Part shown: in pieces, positions 33,062 to 45,352 of the stretch | How the letters are laid out: each line of letters starts with the position of its first letter | Position numbering within the stretch: the stretch's first letter is position 1 | Assembly: GCA_022495005.1 (NCBI GenBank) | Contig: JAGYXB010000622.1 | Location: 558,001 to 622,000, forward strand | Source of the DNA: Rhyacophila brunnea | Taxonomy: Eukaryota; Arthropoda; Insecta; Trichoptera; Rhyacophilidae | DNA length: 64,000 nucleotides | Direction: 5' to 3' | Position numbers and translations under genes: made by a program | The notes under the pieces: model-generated | The model's database searches: none | Told to the model about the DNA's origin: nothing | Seen by the model: the letters and a program-made list of their open reading frames with translations, nothing else

Positions 33062-36000
33062 TATAAAAATAGTATATACTTTTTTAATATGTTACTGTAC
33101 ATTCCGACGTAGTAATATGTTAAAAAAGTTTTTTTGTTCATGTTGTTGATTATCTTGTAGAGATATTTTGAAAAAAATATTTGTACACCCACTTCTATGA
33201 CATTGAAATAAAATATCCATAATACTTATATGTAGGTAGCTGATGATATTAGTTTTTTTTGTAAATAATATAAACCGATTCCAGAACTAAAAGTGCCTGT
33301 ACACATGCATTGATTTACTTGTACCAATAGTGTGTATTTTAAACTATCGCGATAATAACTGTTTATACGTAAAAGAACCACCTTTAAAATGCACGATAAT
33401 TACATAGATCGGCCGCCTGGTCATTACGCGCCAGGAACGTCTTCAGCGTCCAAAGTATTAAGAGTAAGCGAGACGCGATGTTGTCATATATTTTATAAGT
33501 CGTAAAAATCGATTAAACTCAAAATGAGTCTTTGCGCAGTGTAGTTCGTTATTTTACTGCGCAGGTGCAGATATTACACGATCTAATTGTCGTGTAAAAA
33601 TTCAGAAGCTTCTGAACTTTTTTGATATACTAATGCATACAATCTTGCAATTTGCACGATTATACGTGGTTATACGTGCATTTTTTTGTTGCGACAATAC
33701 GTACTGTGAGCAAACAACACTTTAAAAATAATTGGAAGTTTAGCCAGCTTTGACTGTCACTTCAAGTGCGTTTCATTAGTTATCACACTTTACTACTATA
33801 ATAGTTTTTGAAGTTATTAAAACATATTATGGTTTTATAACATCCATGAATATTATATTATTAAAAAAAAATTAGTGAGTGTACTGAAGGATATTCTATT
33901 CTAAGGTATCCTTATATAAATTTGTTTCATAGCACAGTGATTCATAACATAAAAAAAAATAATAAGATTTTTCATAGGGTATAAAAATAAATAAGTTATG
34001 GAAAACTTCAAACTTTTATTGCACACATAATATGTCATAAATTTCCAGGATTTCAGCACATTTTTAGATTTATCCAAACGTTGATTTCATAATAAAAAAA
34101 ACGTATAGTAAGATAAGTCCCAAAACTTATTTTTTTATTTATATGTGTTATTAATTTATTATTTATTACATACTTAAACCCTTCGAATATTATCGATACG
34201 ATGCGGAACTTGTGAAAAGACATATAGATAATTGTACAATGTTGTATGGACAACATAAAAAATTGCGTGTCATACCTATTAACGCAATGTTAACCCTAGA
34301 TTCTAAATATAGTTAAAAATCACTGTAAAAGATGGTGGACATATAAATATGCCACCTAGCAACATGTTGATTTAGGTAACACTTTCTTTAAATATAGGTT
34401 GTCCCAATCACATTTATTTACGCACGAAATATCGTGTTATTTAAGTAAATATATGCAAAATATGGAAGGTCTTACTAACTCTAAATGTGAATCAAAGAAA
34501 ATTGTGAAATTTTTCAAATAACGGATGTTCTGAAAATTCAAAAAAAGAACATGTAAAATGAAATCTTGCAAACAAAACGGAACAATGTCTACAGCGCAAA
34601 CAAGCCGTTAAAGTATTCCGAGGTTTTCCTTTTATTGTACGTGAGAGGGGGGAAGCGAGAGGGAATAGAGGAGGAAGACCGTAATTTATTTTCAACTTAA
34701 ATCTTTTGTGGAAATAATATGACGTTTCCATTTGAAGTTTATGTGATTTATTGGCGTGAGATTTATACTGTTTGACTTTGGAAAAGGAAAGAAGTATTGT
34801 CCTTTTATCAATGTGGGCAATAAGTTATGTAACGGTTATATTTATTAAAAAATGTGCTTTTAAACATACATAAGCATATATATTGGAAAAAAAAAATTAC
34901 AAAATATACCGAATGGGAATCCACTAATCTACAACCGTTGCAATTCAGGTATTGTTATTTACGAATTAAAATAACGTTGCAATCACTAACAAGCTTAAAT
35001 GTTATTTTGAATTCCTGTAATTTTGAGTTTGTTTGTAAGATTTATTTTAATTTTTATATACAATTTCAGATAAACGAGTGAGTTTTTTAAAATGATTCAT
35101 AAGACAAACGAGAAAATAAAATACGAAACAGATCGACAATTGATAAAATGAAATTTTAAAGTCTGAACACAAAATTGAAGGGAATGGAGTCTCGATACGA
35201 GCGCTCAACTAAAAATTAGTCCGACAAAGTTGATAACGCCAACTAAAGCGAATACAACAAACAAATACGGAATTTGTTTCAAACAAAACGAGAAAAAACA
35301 GGTGGACACGTCGTGTACTAGCAGGTTTGGAAAAAATGAATGCCATAATCCGAGTTTGCGGAGCTTTCTAGGAACCTACCCCCGGGCGTATAATGTATAA
35401 CACTCCCTCCGTTTATCTACCCCCTTGTTAATGCAAAGCGATTTTCATTCAAATAAGTTTATACAGATACCTCGAGCCATTTAGTTTCCGGAATGAGTAT
35501 GAAAGGATTTAATTGCCATGCTATGATTTTGTATAGCATTTAACAATGAAACTGGAAGATTGATAATGAGGATCGTTTTTTGCTTAATCATTGTCTATGA
35601 TTTTATTGAAAAAATCATCAAAAAAACGTGAAAAAATGATGGATATTATTTAATCTACTAGTATATAATTATTTTACAAATTAATGTCTTCGAACCAGCA
35701 TTGTTTTGTGCGGTTAACAAAACTAACCGTTTATTGTGTTCATTGAGATAATAATATTCAATATTTAATTATTATTTTGATTGTATTAATAAATACTGTA
35801 TCTACGTGTCACAACCGAGGCCAACTTTGTGGCATTCGAGAAATTTGCAGCGTCGTATGGGGAGCGGGATAGTCCCGACTCTTCTGTAGACTCATCCATT
35901 TCAATTCGTGATACGCAGTATGCGGGTACACAAAGCGCTTAACGTCAGCGGACAGCAGAGCCAGTCTAAAAACAAAAAAAAATCTTAACTTTCATCAGTC

Positions 36001-36585
36001 CCGTGCGGCTCCGTCTTGGGACGGAATGAGCACTTAAAATTACTTCTTTCAGACATGTTTAAAGCGTCATGGAAAGCGGCCGTGCATATCCACGGCTGAG
36101 CATATATGACGGGCGGTGGTGGGAACTTTAACGTATGTACCTACGTGTAAATATATGTCAGCGGAGATGAACTTATAGCACGTGGATGTAAAATTGCCCA
36201 GAATTTTAGAGGGCACAGACCCAATTTGTATTTGACAGGCAGCTCGAAACGGTGAGTAGCACCTGGAAAAATCGAATAACTAAAAAAATAAAGTATAAAA
36301 CTTCTCAGGATGAATTCTGTCGGGTTTTTTGGGAGAGAAGCCGATCGAACGGGAAAAAATAGTAAGAAAAACTATAAACGTTAAGGTTCTTCCTAATTAA
36401 TGTTTATTTCCCAATACGATCATCGATTACTATTCTGTTACTAAATATTATATTTAGTTTTTTTAGCACGTAAACATAAAAAAACTTTCCTCCATCCCTG
36501 TCGTACCTATATACTATGTTATTTTTATTTGTCTATGGCGTTGAAGTATTTTATTGATAAAAACGTCAAATTTGATTCTTTTTTT
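33062..36585. other. noncoding sequence, 3.5 kb
   Basis: No gene. CpG-richer patches at 33405-33490, 35365-35410 and 35810-36130 (GACGGGCGGTGGTGGGAAC, GAAAGCGGCCGTGC) may be regulatory. Nothing diagnostic. Confidence 0.4.
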
Positions 36586-36823
36586 CTTTCGACCATGTCC
36601 GATCCTAATAGGATCATATGGGCCTCCACAGGGTGGAGGTTTGTATTAACAGAATTTATTTTTTACGAGAAATGGATGTCAGCCACTTGCTCAACCTATT
36701 AGGTCCATACTCTGACTCATACACAAATTGAAAAACAATATGTGTACTTGCCAGACCCAGGATTCGAACCTGGGACCCTCGACTCTATAGGCCGGCATTT
36801 AAGCCACGCGGCCATCGTGGGTG
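36586..36823 (-). mobile_element. tRNA-derived SINE family A, full length
   Basis: Best copy of the family. On the minus strand: CACCCACGATGGCCGCGTGG (A-box region, resembling the TGGCCGAGTGG of Leu/Ser tRNAs), then CTTAAATGCCGGCC, and a perfect B box GGTTCGAATCC (36760-36770). The SINE body follows, with a tail holding the palindrome GATCCTAATAGGATC. It sits between T-rich runs on both sides, perhaps the target context. It is not a tRNA gene: there is no credible anticodon arm, and the sequence continues into the SINE body. Confidence 0.88.
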
Positions 36824-38140
36824 TTTTTTTTTATTTTTTGATTTTGATTATTTTGATTATTTTTATATTTAATTTGATTACGTAGTACCTATTATGTTTT
36901 TTTTTATTTCGTAAAAATGATTTTTTTTTTCTTGAAAATTGAATATGCCTCCACAATATTTAAAAATTTAGCTTTCTTTATTGACAATGCAAAGCTCAAA
37001 ACTCCAAAAATTAGTGTCCTTTAGAAAAATCCTCTGTCAACTCAAATTTAAAATTTAATTTAATTGACTCGATAGCTCAGTAGCTAGAGCACCCCGTTGA
37101 TCGCGCTTGATCCAATATTTTGTTATATATTTTTTTCTAATAGGTGTATTTCTGAGGTGTTCAATGTTTATATGTAAGAACTCAGTGATTTTCTACTTTT
37201 AAAAATATGTTATATATTTTGTACCAACGTTTCCGCAAACTGTCTAAATATAAGAAGTGCTCACATGTTAACCACATTTATTATTCTCCTGAATTTAAAT
37301 ATTGTGCTTTTTATAAATTTTTTTAAAAAAAAATTATATTTATTTCATTTGAAAGCCGTGTATTTTTAACCCGTTGTTATATGTGGTTGTAAAATTTAAA
37401 TGTACCCTTAAGCCGTATAGAATTAAAAAAACTGTATGCATTATAATCTGTGTCTGCTGGGAATTTTCCTAATAAAAGTTTTAAAGCTAAAGGATTTCGG
37501 GCATTTAGAAAAAAGGTCGAGTGAGACTCAGAAAAAAATTCCTCCTCCCTACGTAAAGGATCAAAACAGGAAAATATTTAACCGCAATGAGGATATGGGA
37601 TTATGACTCCTTTTTTATTTTTTGTGAAACCCATTTGAATTAAAAAAAAAACACTGTGGTAAAACATTAAAATTCTAATGCATACCTACAACATGCTTTT
37701 AAATTGTATTAGGTATATGTAGTGGTGGGTTGAATATTTTGTAAATTCTTATGTTTACAAACAAATAAAGCAACATAATATGAGTGATGTAAAAATTGAC
37801 AAATTGCATTAACTGATTTTGTTAAATATTCAACGTTTTTTTCAATATTAACTATATTTATGTTAATTAGATTGTTTTCTAAATTTCAATACATTCTTAT
37901 ATAGTTATGTCTTTTTTATTAATATTTTAATTTGAATTATACTTTAGATGTAAACTAGCTCATTTATGTATAATGTACCTACTCAATGAATATGAAATAA
38001 TAATTATCAAATATAATTTTAATACAATTATTGGGCAGTTTGTTGAGAAAATCCCAATGAATTTTGGAATCCAGAGCTTTCATTCAAGCTAGTTATCATA
38101 CATGAAAATAGGTTTAATATTTTTTTTGCATTATTTAAAG
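36824..38140. other. AT-rich sequence with a tRNA-like half
   Basis: At 37068-37105 the plus strand reads GACTCGATAGCTCAGTAGCT then AGAGCACC, like the 5' half of a tRNA (A box TAGCTCAGTAGC), without a T arm. It is probably a SINE or tRNA pseudogene fragment. No gene elsewhere. Confidence 0.4.
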
Positions 38141-38191
38141 CAGCGATTTCCAAACTGGGAGGAGCGGAAACATAAAGTTTGGAAACCACTG
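38141..38191. mobile_element. 51-bp mini hAT MITE
   Basis: Ends CAGCGATTTCCAAACT and, inverted, CAGTGGTTTCCAAACT, only about 19 bases apart. Flanks ATTTAAAG (38133-38140) and ATATAAAG (38192-38199) match at 7 of 8, a hAT-length target duplication. CAGTGGTT(C/T)CCAAACT is a familiar hAT terminus. It is essentially two terminal repeats with no interior. Confidence 0.65.
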
Positions 38192-38981
38192 ATATAAAGT
38201 ATAATAATAAAATTAACATACCCACGATTTTAGCGTATCAGTTGATTTCAAAATATCAAATAAAAAATGAATTACATTTTCCACGTCAAGATGAAGTATA
38301 TTTATCTACATGTACATAATATGCACCGTGGTAGGTTTTAATATAAGTGTACTTATATATTTTTAATATGTTGATTCAGTAAATCAACATATTTTATCCA
38401 TACTCTGGATTCACAGATTAATTAAACAGAGAACATGTAATTTTGTCATTTTGCGTTAGAAGTAGTTAATTCTGCTGAAATTATTACGTAGATTATTTAA
38501 AAAAATGTTATATCCTCAAGTAATAAAATTTAAATTTTGATAATATATTGATGATGCTATTAAACAAACCGGTCGCACGATTAAGTTGCAAATTATATAA
38601 ATGTTTGGTTGATTGTCAGTAAAATTGCGAGCAGAATTGTGAACGGAAAAGGGGCTTCCCGCTTATAATCACAGTATCTACCGCAAGGACCTCTGGGGAG
38701 CCGAAGCTCAAAACTCGTACGATTTCTATGAATAAAATAACAATTATTGCTGATCTGTGGGGGAACGAATACATCAAAATATTTGCAGGATTAACGTGAA
38801 CTGTTTACTGAGAGCTTGGTGAATCATTTAGTTTAGGACGTGGCTGACGGGACATCAGTACTTTGCTGGAATGTAAATTACAAAAAAGATTAAAAACATT
38901 GAAATTTGTTAAAATTTATTGTTTTTTTTTATAAAATTATATTTTCGGTCCATTTTGACTTTTTTGATTGGCACAACGTGG
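38192..38981. other. AT-rich sequence, nothing recognised
   Basis: No gene. A modest GC-rich block lies at 38625-38720. Confidence 0.45.
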
Positions 38982-38983
38982 TA

Positions 38984-40283
38984 CGAGGGTGGGTCAATAA
39001 TTCCTTAGAAAAAAGCATTAAAACAGTTTTTATTTTTGTATTTTTTTTTATTTCTCAACATAATCTCCTTGGAGCTCAATACACTTGGTTAGACGTTTCT
39101 CAATATTTTTTAAACCGTCAGAAAAATAAGTTTTCGGAAGGTCCTCAAAATAAACATTTGTCCGATCGATGACTTCTTCATTTGAAAAAAAACGTTGTCC
39201 ACTTAGCCATTTTTTTAAGTTTGGGAAAAGGAAAAAGTCACTGGGGCTAAATCTGGCGAATACGGTGGGTGGTCGACCAATTCGAACTTCAATTCTTCAA
39301 TTTTAGTCATTGATCGTAAACATGTGTGAACACGGGCATTGTCCTGATGAAAGAGGATTTTTTTCCTGTTTAAATGAGGCCGTTTTTCTTCAATTTTGTT
39401 TTTTAGCTGGTCCAATAAAGATGCTTAATAATCCCCTGTTATTGTTTTTCCTTTTTCCAAATAGTCAACGAAAATAATTCCACGTGCATCCCAAAATACA
39501 GTAGCCATAACCTTACCAGCTGATTTTACGGTTTTCGCCTTCTTTGGACATGGTTCGCCTTTCGCAATCCACTGCTTTGACTGTTCTTTCGTCTCGGGAG
39601 TATAGTGGTGTATCCATGTTTCATCTACAATCACAAAGCGACGAAAAAATTCATCCGGATTGCGTTGCATGAGCGACAACAGGGCTTTAGAGGCCACCAC
39701 CCTATTGCGTTTATTGTCGACTGTGAACAAACGCGGCACCCATCTTGCAGAAATATTTTTCATGCCCAATTTGTCATGTAAAATAAAAATGACGCTACCT
39801 TTTGAGATCCCTGTAACCTCAATTATCTCACTCAACTTTAATCTTCGGTCACTTAACACCATATCGTGGATTTTATTGATCATTTCTGGTGTAGTCACCT
39901 CTACAGGACGTCCTGAGCGTGGTTCATCCTTTGTTGATGTACGACCACGTTTAAATTCATTTAACCAGTTATAAATAGTTGCAAGTGAAGGAGCAGATAT
40001 GCCGTGAACTAAATCCAACTCATTTTTTATTTCCTTTGCTGTTAACCCTTTTATATTAAAATGTTTAATAACAGCTCTAAACTCAATTTTCTCCATTTTC
40101 CATTTTTCCATTTTCCACAAGCAAATTTTTTTTAAATGTACGAGAAACACACAACAACCCGACCAATCTGATTGAAACTTCGCAGCATACTGAATCGGTA
40201 GTGCCGCTGCATGAAAACAAACCGCTTACAGTCCTAGTCGCGCCACCTGTCGGCTTTTCTAAGGACTTATTGACCCACCCTCG
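38984..40283 (-). mobile_element. full-length mariner transposon (1.3 kb)
   Basis: Bounded by TA dinucleotides (38982-38983 and 40284-40285), the mariner target duplication. Terminal inverted repeats start CGAGGGTGGGTCAATAA and continue through CCTTAGAAAA, about 29 bp. Length 1300 bp is standard for mariner. One transposase gene runs on the minus strand and is disabled. Confidence 0.95.
39005..40096 (-). pseudogene. mariner transposase, disabled by a stop and a frameshift
   Basis: A DDD transposase that cuts and pastes the element at TA sites. I take the start at MEKIEFRAV, as in irritans-type mariners; an upstream extension to 40150 is open but lacks similarity. N-terminal helix-turn-helix region: TIYNWLNEFKRG, RSGRPVEV. 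Linker: ARWVPRLFT. First catalytic Asp in VDETWIHHYTPE, then AGKVMATVFWDARGIIFVDY. At ITGDY the next codon is a TAA stop (39425-39427) where the family has Tyr; the frame then resumes with SLLDQLK and HQDNARVH (second Asp). After PPYSPDLAP a one-base deletion shifts the frame, so the SDFFLF motif with the third Asp is read only in another frame. The rest, to about 39005, follows in the shifted frame. Two lesions in an otherwise well-kept gene suggest fairly recent loss. Confidence 0.93.
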
Positions 40284-40285
40284 TA

Positions 40286-42048
40286 CAATGTGATATCGTA
40301 TTAAAAATATACTATTACAGCTAATTGATTTAACGACATTTATCAAAAAATATTTACAATTTAAAGAATTATTATTTTTTGTTTTGTTTAATTTATGTTT
40401 CAATTAAATGTCAAGGATTTATTTTAAATCATTCAAACAAATTATGGAAGTCAATTAATAAGGTCATTATGATTGTTTTTTGTTTACACATAATAATTTG
40501 GTTTTAGGCGGTTAAAACCATCTATGTTCATAACTAGGTAATAATAGTTATTTTAACAAAGCTTATTTATTTTTTCAGTTTCAAATCATTACTATTTTGG
40601 CCAATACTGCAATATGATACACTGATAAGTCAGTTATATATTATAATATTTAGATGTACACAAAAGTAAACAGAGAGTTCAGAAATATATATTATATAAT
40701 TATTCTTTTGTGACAACGAAAATATTTAATACATACTATACGTAAAAAATAAATAATATAAATATATTATATAAATATTATAAATTATTATATTAACTGT
40801 TATTCTTTGGTTGAAAAAATATTATTGTTATATTTATAACAACAATAATAATTATTTTATTTTGCTTTTATATTTAGTACCTAATGATGAACTCTTATAT
40901 AAAAATAAATTAATATTTCATTACATAATATAATATTGTAATAATAATTGAGTAATTTTTAACAATATCATGGAATACACATATTATAATAATAACAAAA
41001 AATATACACATAAATACATTTACAAAACCAATACTGAGAACACAATAGCTTTTTAAAGTAAGTGGGTGTATTTTAATTTATAATATTGTTAACATTTGCA
41101 CAAAAGTAAAAAAAAAGGTTTTCATGTTGAAATATTAAACCTTCTTATAACTGGTAATTTTTTTTTTCAGTTGGTAGATTATTAGGATATTTTATTTAGA
41201 AAATTGTCGTGTAGCCATTGGCAACGGAGTCCTTAAAAATGACGAGCATCAGTAACAAAAAAACACCTTATCTGTCCAAAAATGCCAGCCCATAAAACGA
41301 AGTAGAATATAAAATTTCACAATGGGCATTGTCCGCCTGGATGGGCGCAACTCTATCTGATGGAAATTCTTTTGAGAAGGTTTCTGTAAGCATTCTCATA
41401 TCCTGTGGAAAACTATTCGACCGTTTCGTCTTAGCGGGAAAATGCGAGATTTCCCTGCAAAGTGAGTGCAGGTTTTCTTATCTCTTTTCGGATTGGAATG
41501 TGAATAATATGTAATATTTCATAACGTTTCTCGATGTATGAGATGTTATTTCCATACGAAATATTTTGTAGAATGGTTGTTTGTGACGTCAACAAAGATA
41601 TGATGAGTACATTAAAAATAAGAACGTTATTATGGTGTAACGAAGACATTTTTATGGACATTAATTATACACATTTATCATATTTTATAATATCGCTAGA
41701 TTATGTTCTCAACTAGAATGCACTGGCTTAGAAATTCTAGGTAATTTTAATAAACTAAAAAAAATCTAAACTTACGAAATCTGAATCAGAAAGGCAAATC
41801 GTATTAGGCATTTGAAAATAGCAGCTTGTTTAGTTAGGCAATAATATTATAAATGTATTAAGTTATGTACCTAGTAATTAATATTTATCACCAAATAAAT
41901 ATATTTTTTGGAATAAGGAAACCATTTCTGTTTGTTGTGTTAATTTTTTTAATAATACGTATATCTATATAATAATATATCTACCACAGATTACCTAAGT
42001 AAAATTTAAGATTCAAAAAAAAATATTTGAATCTATATATTAGTATTT
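40286..42048. other. very AT-rich sequence
   Basis: 40600-41050 is almost pure A/T with short palindromes (TAATATTATA type). A perfect CRE palindrome TGACGTCA lies at 41584-41591, next to short unrecognised frames. No gene supported. Confidence 0.4.
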
Positions 42049-42060
42049 AATCAATATATC

Positions 42061-42399
42061 CATATAGAGATCCAGAAACTTAGAGTAGCACAACGTGGTA
42101 TGGAGAGGTGCATGCTGGGCATAACGCGAAAGAACAAAAAGAGGAACGAGTGGATAAGGAAGCAGACAAGGGTTTGCGATGTAATAGAGTTTATTAAAAG
42201 CCTTAAATGGAGATGGGCTGGACACATAGCTCGAAGAAGAGACAATCGTTGGACAAATCTAGTCATCCAGTGGTATCCAAGAAGTACAAAACGTCCGCAA
42301 GGTAGACCTAGAGGCCGCTGGATCGATGAAATGATAAAGTTCTGCGGAAGTTGGCAACGCAATGCACAGGACCGAGAGAAGTGGAAGCAGATTGAATAG
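42061..42399 (+). CDS. LINE ORF2 C-terminal fragment
   Basis: An open frame from the truncation point to a stop at 42397-42399, about 112 codons. It shows the typical C-terminus of RTE-like reverse-transcriptase proteins: LRVAQRGMERCMLG, KRNEWIRKQTRVCDV, LKWRWAGHIARRRDNRW, WYPRSTKRPQGRPRGRWID, AQDREKWKQ. The catalytic palm and endonuclease are absent through truncation. The clean frame and perfect target duplication point to a recent insertion. After the stop, FIQQWIDSE-like sequence remains readable, so the original stop may have lain a few codons further on. Confidence 0.85.
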   Translation, partial: HIEIQKLRVAQRGMERCMLGITRKNKKRNEWIRKQTRVCDVIEFIKSLKWRWAGHIARRRDNRWTNLVIQWYPRSTKRPQGRPRGRWIDEMIKFCGSWQRNAQDREKWKQIE

Positions 42400-42449
42400 G
42401 CCTTCATCCAGCAGTGGATAGATTCAGAGTGATGATAATGATGATTATG
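42061..42449 (+). mobile_element. 5'-truncated RTE-like LINE insertion with perfect 12-bp TSD
   Basis: Flanked by AATCAATATATC at 42049-42060 and 42450-42461. Ends in a TGATGATAATGATGATT-type tail. Different family from the 10.4 kb copy by sequence, but the same kind of insertion. Confidence 0.85.
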
Positions 42450-43924
42450 AATCAATATATCACCTTTGTATAGGTATCACATTACAATTGTTAAATATGA
42501 TTACTGGGGAAATTTGACAAGGATGGTAAATTGTAAATTCTATAATATTCCGAACAAATGAATGTAAATTAGAAAATATTATTATACTTTGTATTTAGCA
42601 GTTAATTAATTAAGGTATTGTCAGTTATTATATAAAAAATGAAAGCAATAAATTACCACCGTCATCAAATTCTGTTTTTTGAAAAATAAAATAGCTACAT
42701 TAATCATAGTCTGCACTATTATAGTTTAATACTGTCCATATATTGGTTTTACATTGTAGTCCAAAAGCTGTAAAGGTAGATACTTCGATTATGGGACAAC
42801 CTAATAAATGATCGAAAAATAGAATTTTGGGTTATCAAATATAGCAGAGATCATAAGCATCTTAATTGAACATAATATGTACAATGTCTTATAAGAAAAT
42901 TAATTAATTGTAATATGCTATTAATTGTATTGTACTTAGTACAATTTCAAAAGATAAGATTACTATTTCTATAGATAATTAAGCTTCATTACAATCGCTA
43001 TTAATTTCAAAAACGCTGAAAGAAAATAACATGAATTTTGCCGCGATAAATAAAAAAATATATAAATAGTGAATAAAAATCATTTTTGTATTTTCTGAAA
43101 TAAAAAAGCTTGCATTGTCTTGACGAATGAGACATATTTATATTTCTTTTGCGGTATAAAGTGTCGTCATTTCTTACCCTTTGGGGAGCATTTCATGAGG
43201 CTGTTTTATTTCCTCCCCTGTCAAAAACACTTGTTTTTACAATTTTGAATGCGTCACGTTAAAAACAACCCAGCACGTCGTTAAATTAAAAATATCACTC
43301 TCATAAGGGATGGATAACAACGCTTTTTTTTAAATTTTACAATCTAAAATATTGAAGTATACCTATGGTTATATTTTGATTTATCTGTGTTATAAGATAT
43401 TCGCTAATTAATATATGAATCACAAAAAAACGCCAATTCATTATATTTTTTTTTATATAATCCATTTCATACGAAATATGTTATGATGTTATTAGAAATC
43501 CATTTCGTAATTTAAAAATAAATAGTGTAATTTTCGAGCTGTATTTATTATTTTTGCCTAAGTAACTGTTATGCGTGGGGGTAACAATATTAGACTCAAA
43601 AGGGGGCCATATAAATTACAACTGGAACTACACAATTGTATAAAATTTCTGGACACAGTGACTGAGAATATCTGTTTAAGTGGACAAAAATGATCTCCAT
43701 CGTAATTATTAAACTGTCTGAAGTAAGTATTTTAATTTAAATAGTGTTTTATTTTAATTAGTAAAATATCTTCCCATTATGTATTTAAATCAACCATGCA
43801 AACTAAAAAAAACTGTGCTGATAAAAGCGATATATTAGATACCAGCACATCTACTAATGGAGCCTTTCACTCAAACAACCACATCAAAAGATACTCCTGA
43901 TGGCTCAATTTTTCTCCCGCAAAT

Positions 43925-44060
43925 AGACGCGGTGTGAGATCCCGCAGCGATAAACGGAGCGTCGCGTCGCCTCTTTCAACGAGGCGTCGTTACGTCATGA
44001 CGTCGTGTATCGTTAAGCGTTCTTGGAGCCCGTTAAACGACTATCACGCCGTTACTGCTA
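43925..44060. promoter_or_regulatory. CpG-rich island with tandem CRE-like sites
   Basis: CpG-dense (GCGATAAACGGAGCGTCGCG, then TCGCC), with TACGTCATGACGTCG at 43991-44005 containing two overlapping CRE-type half-palindromes. No recognisable protein. Candidate enhancer or promoter. Confidence 0.3.
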
Positions 44061-45289
44061 GCTTATTTTTACGGCTATTTCGTACATACCTGCCTTCTGT
44101 TGGTATTCTTAAGTGGAATATCTACAGCCCTTAAAATGTGTTTTTTTCCTTTCTTTAACGTTCTTTCGGTACGAACGAGTCTGTTAATAATTTAATGTCA
44201 ATAATAAATCATTATTAATAATATAATATTTGAAATGGGTCTAATTTGTATTATGTACCTAATAGTTTGTTTTTTCAATATTATTTGATACTGTCAACAT
44301 AATATGAACATATTATTCATAATGTACCCATTTGTTTACAGAAAATATATTATATTATTAAATGACACCAATATATTAAAAGCGTACATCATATTATTTC
44401 AAAAACATAATTTTGAAAAAACCTCAAAAATATGGTGACAAAATATATATTTTTAAAAACTTTAGAAAAAAACTATCAAGTGAGATTTGAACTCACATTT
44501 TTCATTTTCTAAATGACAGTTTTATTCATATCTCTATATTCCATCAGTCTAACTGTCATTCTTGCGAATAATTACTTATAGCATCATGTGAAGTGTTTCG
44601 AATTCTTTCAAGATAATATGGTAACTAACTTTTAAATTTGAAGGTTATTAATGATGTTATTTTAAATATATATGTGTAGTAATCCATTACCTTCAATTAA
44701 TTTACATAGTTGGTAGTCATTTACTTACTAAATGTAAAGGAATGCTTCGTTATTCGTGTTACTTACTTACTTATCGTGTCCGGGATCACACCGTATTTGG
44801 TTTTGTTTTCATTTTGTTGATGATATTTTGTGATTCCGGTGTTGAAAGGATTGGCCGGCTGTTGGTCTGCCGTTTCCAGAGGACGCCCGATTGCGGTGAA
44901 TATGTTTTTGGTTAGGTACAGTGGCCATCTTCGTGGAGGCTCCTTTCATGTCCCCCGTTATTTGTGTTTACTTCAGCATATCAATAGGCTATTTTACAAT
45001 CCGGTGATTGAACTAAATAGGTGAGTTATATCGAACTAAAAATAGAAATATATAATATTATATTTTAAAAGGCTGTATATGAGTTAATTTGTATTATAAA
45101 TACTTGTATACTGATGATTTTAAGTACCTTAATTGATTAATTGCAAAGTATCCATAATATTAGAAAACTTTAAGTCTATTACGGGTTTACGTGTTTTGAT
45201 TTTTTTCGATTAATTATTGATATTAAAATTATACTCAAATCAATATTCTATGAATAAACATACATAAGAGATAAAATAGATTTTCAGGC

Positions 45290-45352
45290 CTGCAGTCGCA
45301 GTCGGAGTGCTGTGTTGTATTGCTTAGGTTGCAATGGTTGTGGATTCAAGCC
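45290..45352 (+). repeat. tRNA-like SINE head fragment
   Basis: GCAGTCGCAGTCGGAGTGC-type A-box region and GGATTCAAGCCCC B-box region 40 bases apart, followed by T-rich sequence. The anticodon arm is poor, so it is not called a tRNA gene. Confidence 0.35.

Noticed and set aside
32664..33149. Plus-strand 161-residue protein
   Set aside because: Antisense of the LINE fragment at 32616-33045, whose minus-strand translation carries family motifs.
36735..36823. Functional Leu/Ser-type tRNA gene
   Set aside because: The tRNA-like head runs directly into the SINE body shared with other copies; no closing acceptor stem.
39660..39974. Plus-strand 104-residue protein
   Set aside because: Antisense of the mariner transposase.
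40600..41050. Replication origin or matrix-attachment region
   Set aside because: Extreme A/T content is suggestive but there is no specific signal to distinguish it from ordinary AT-rich spacer.
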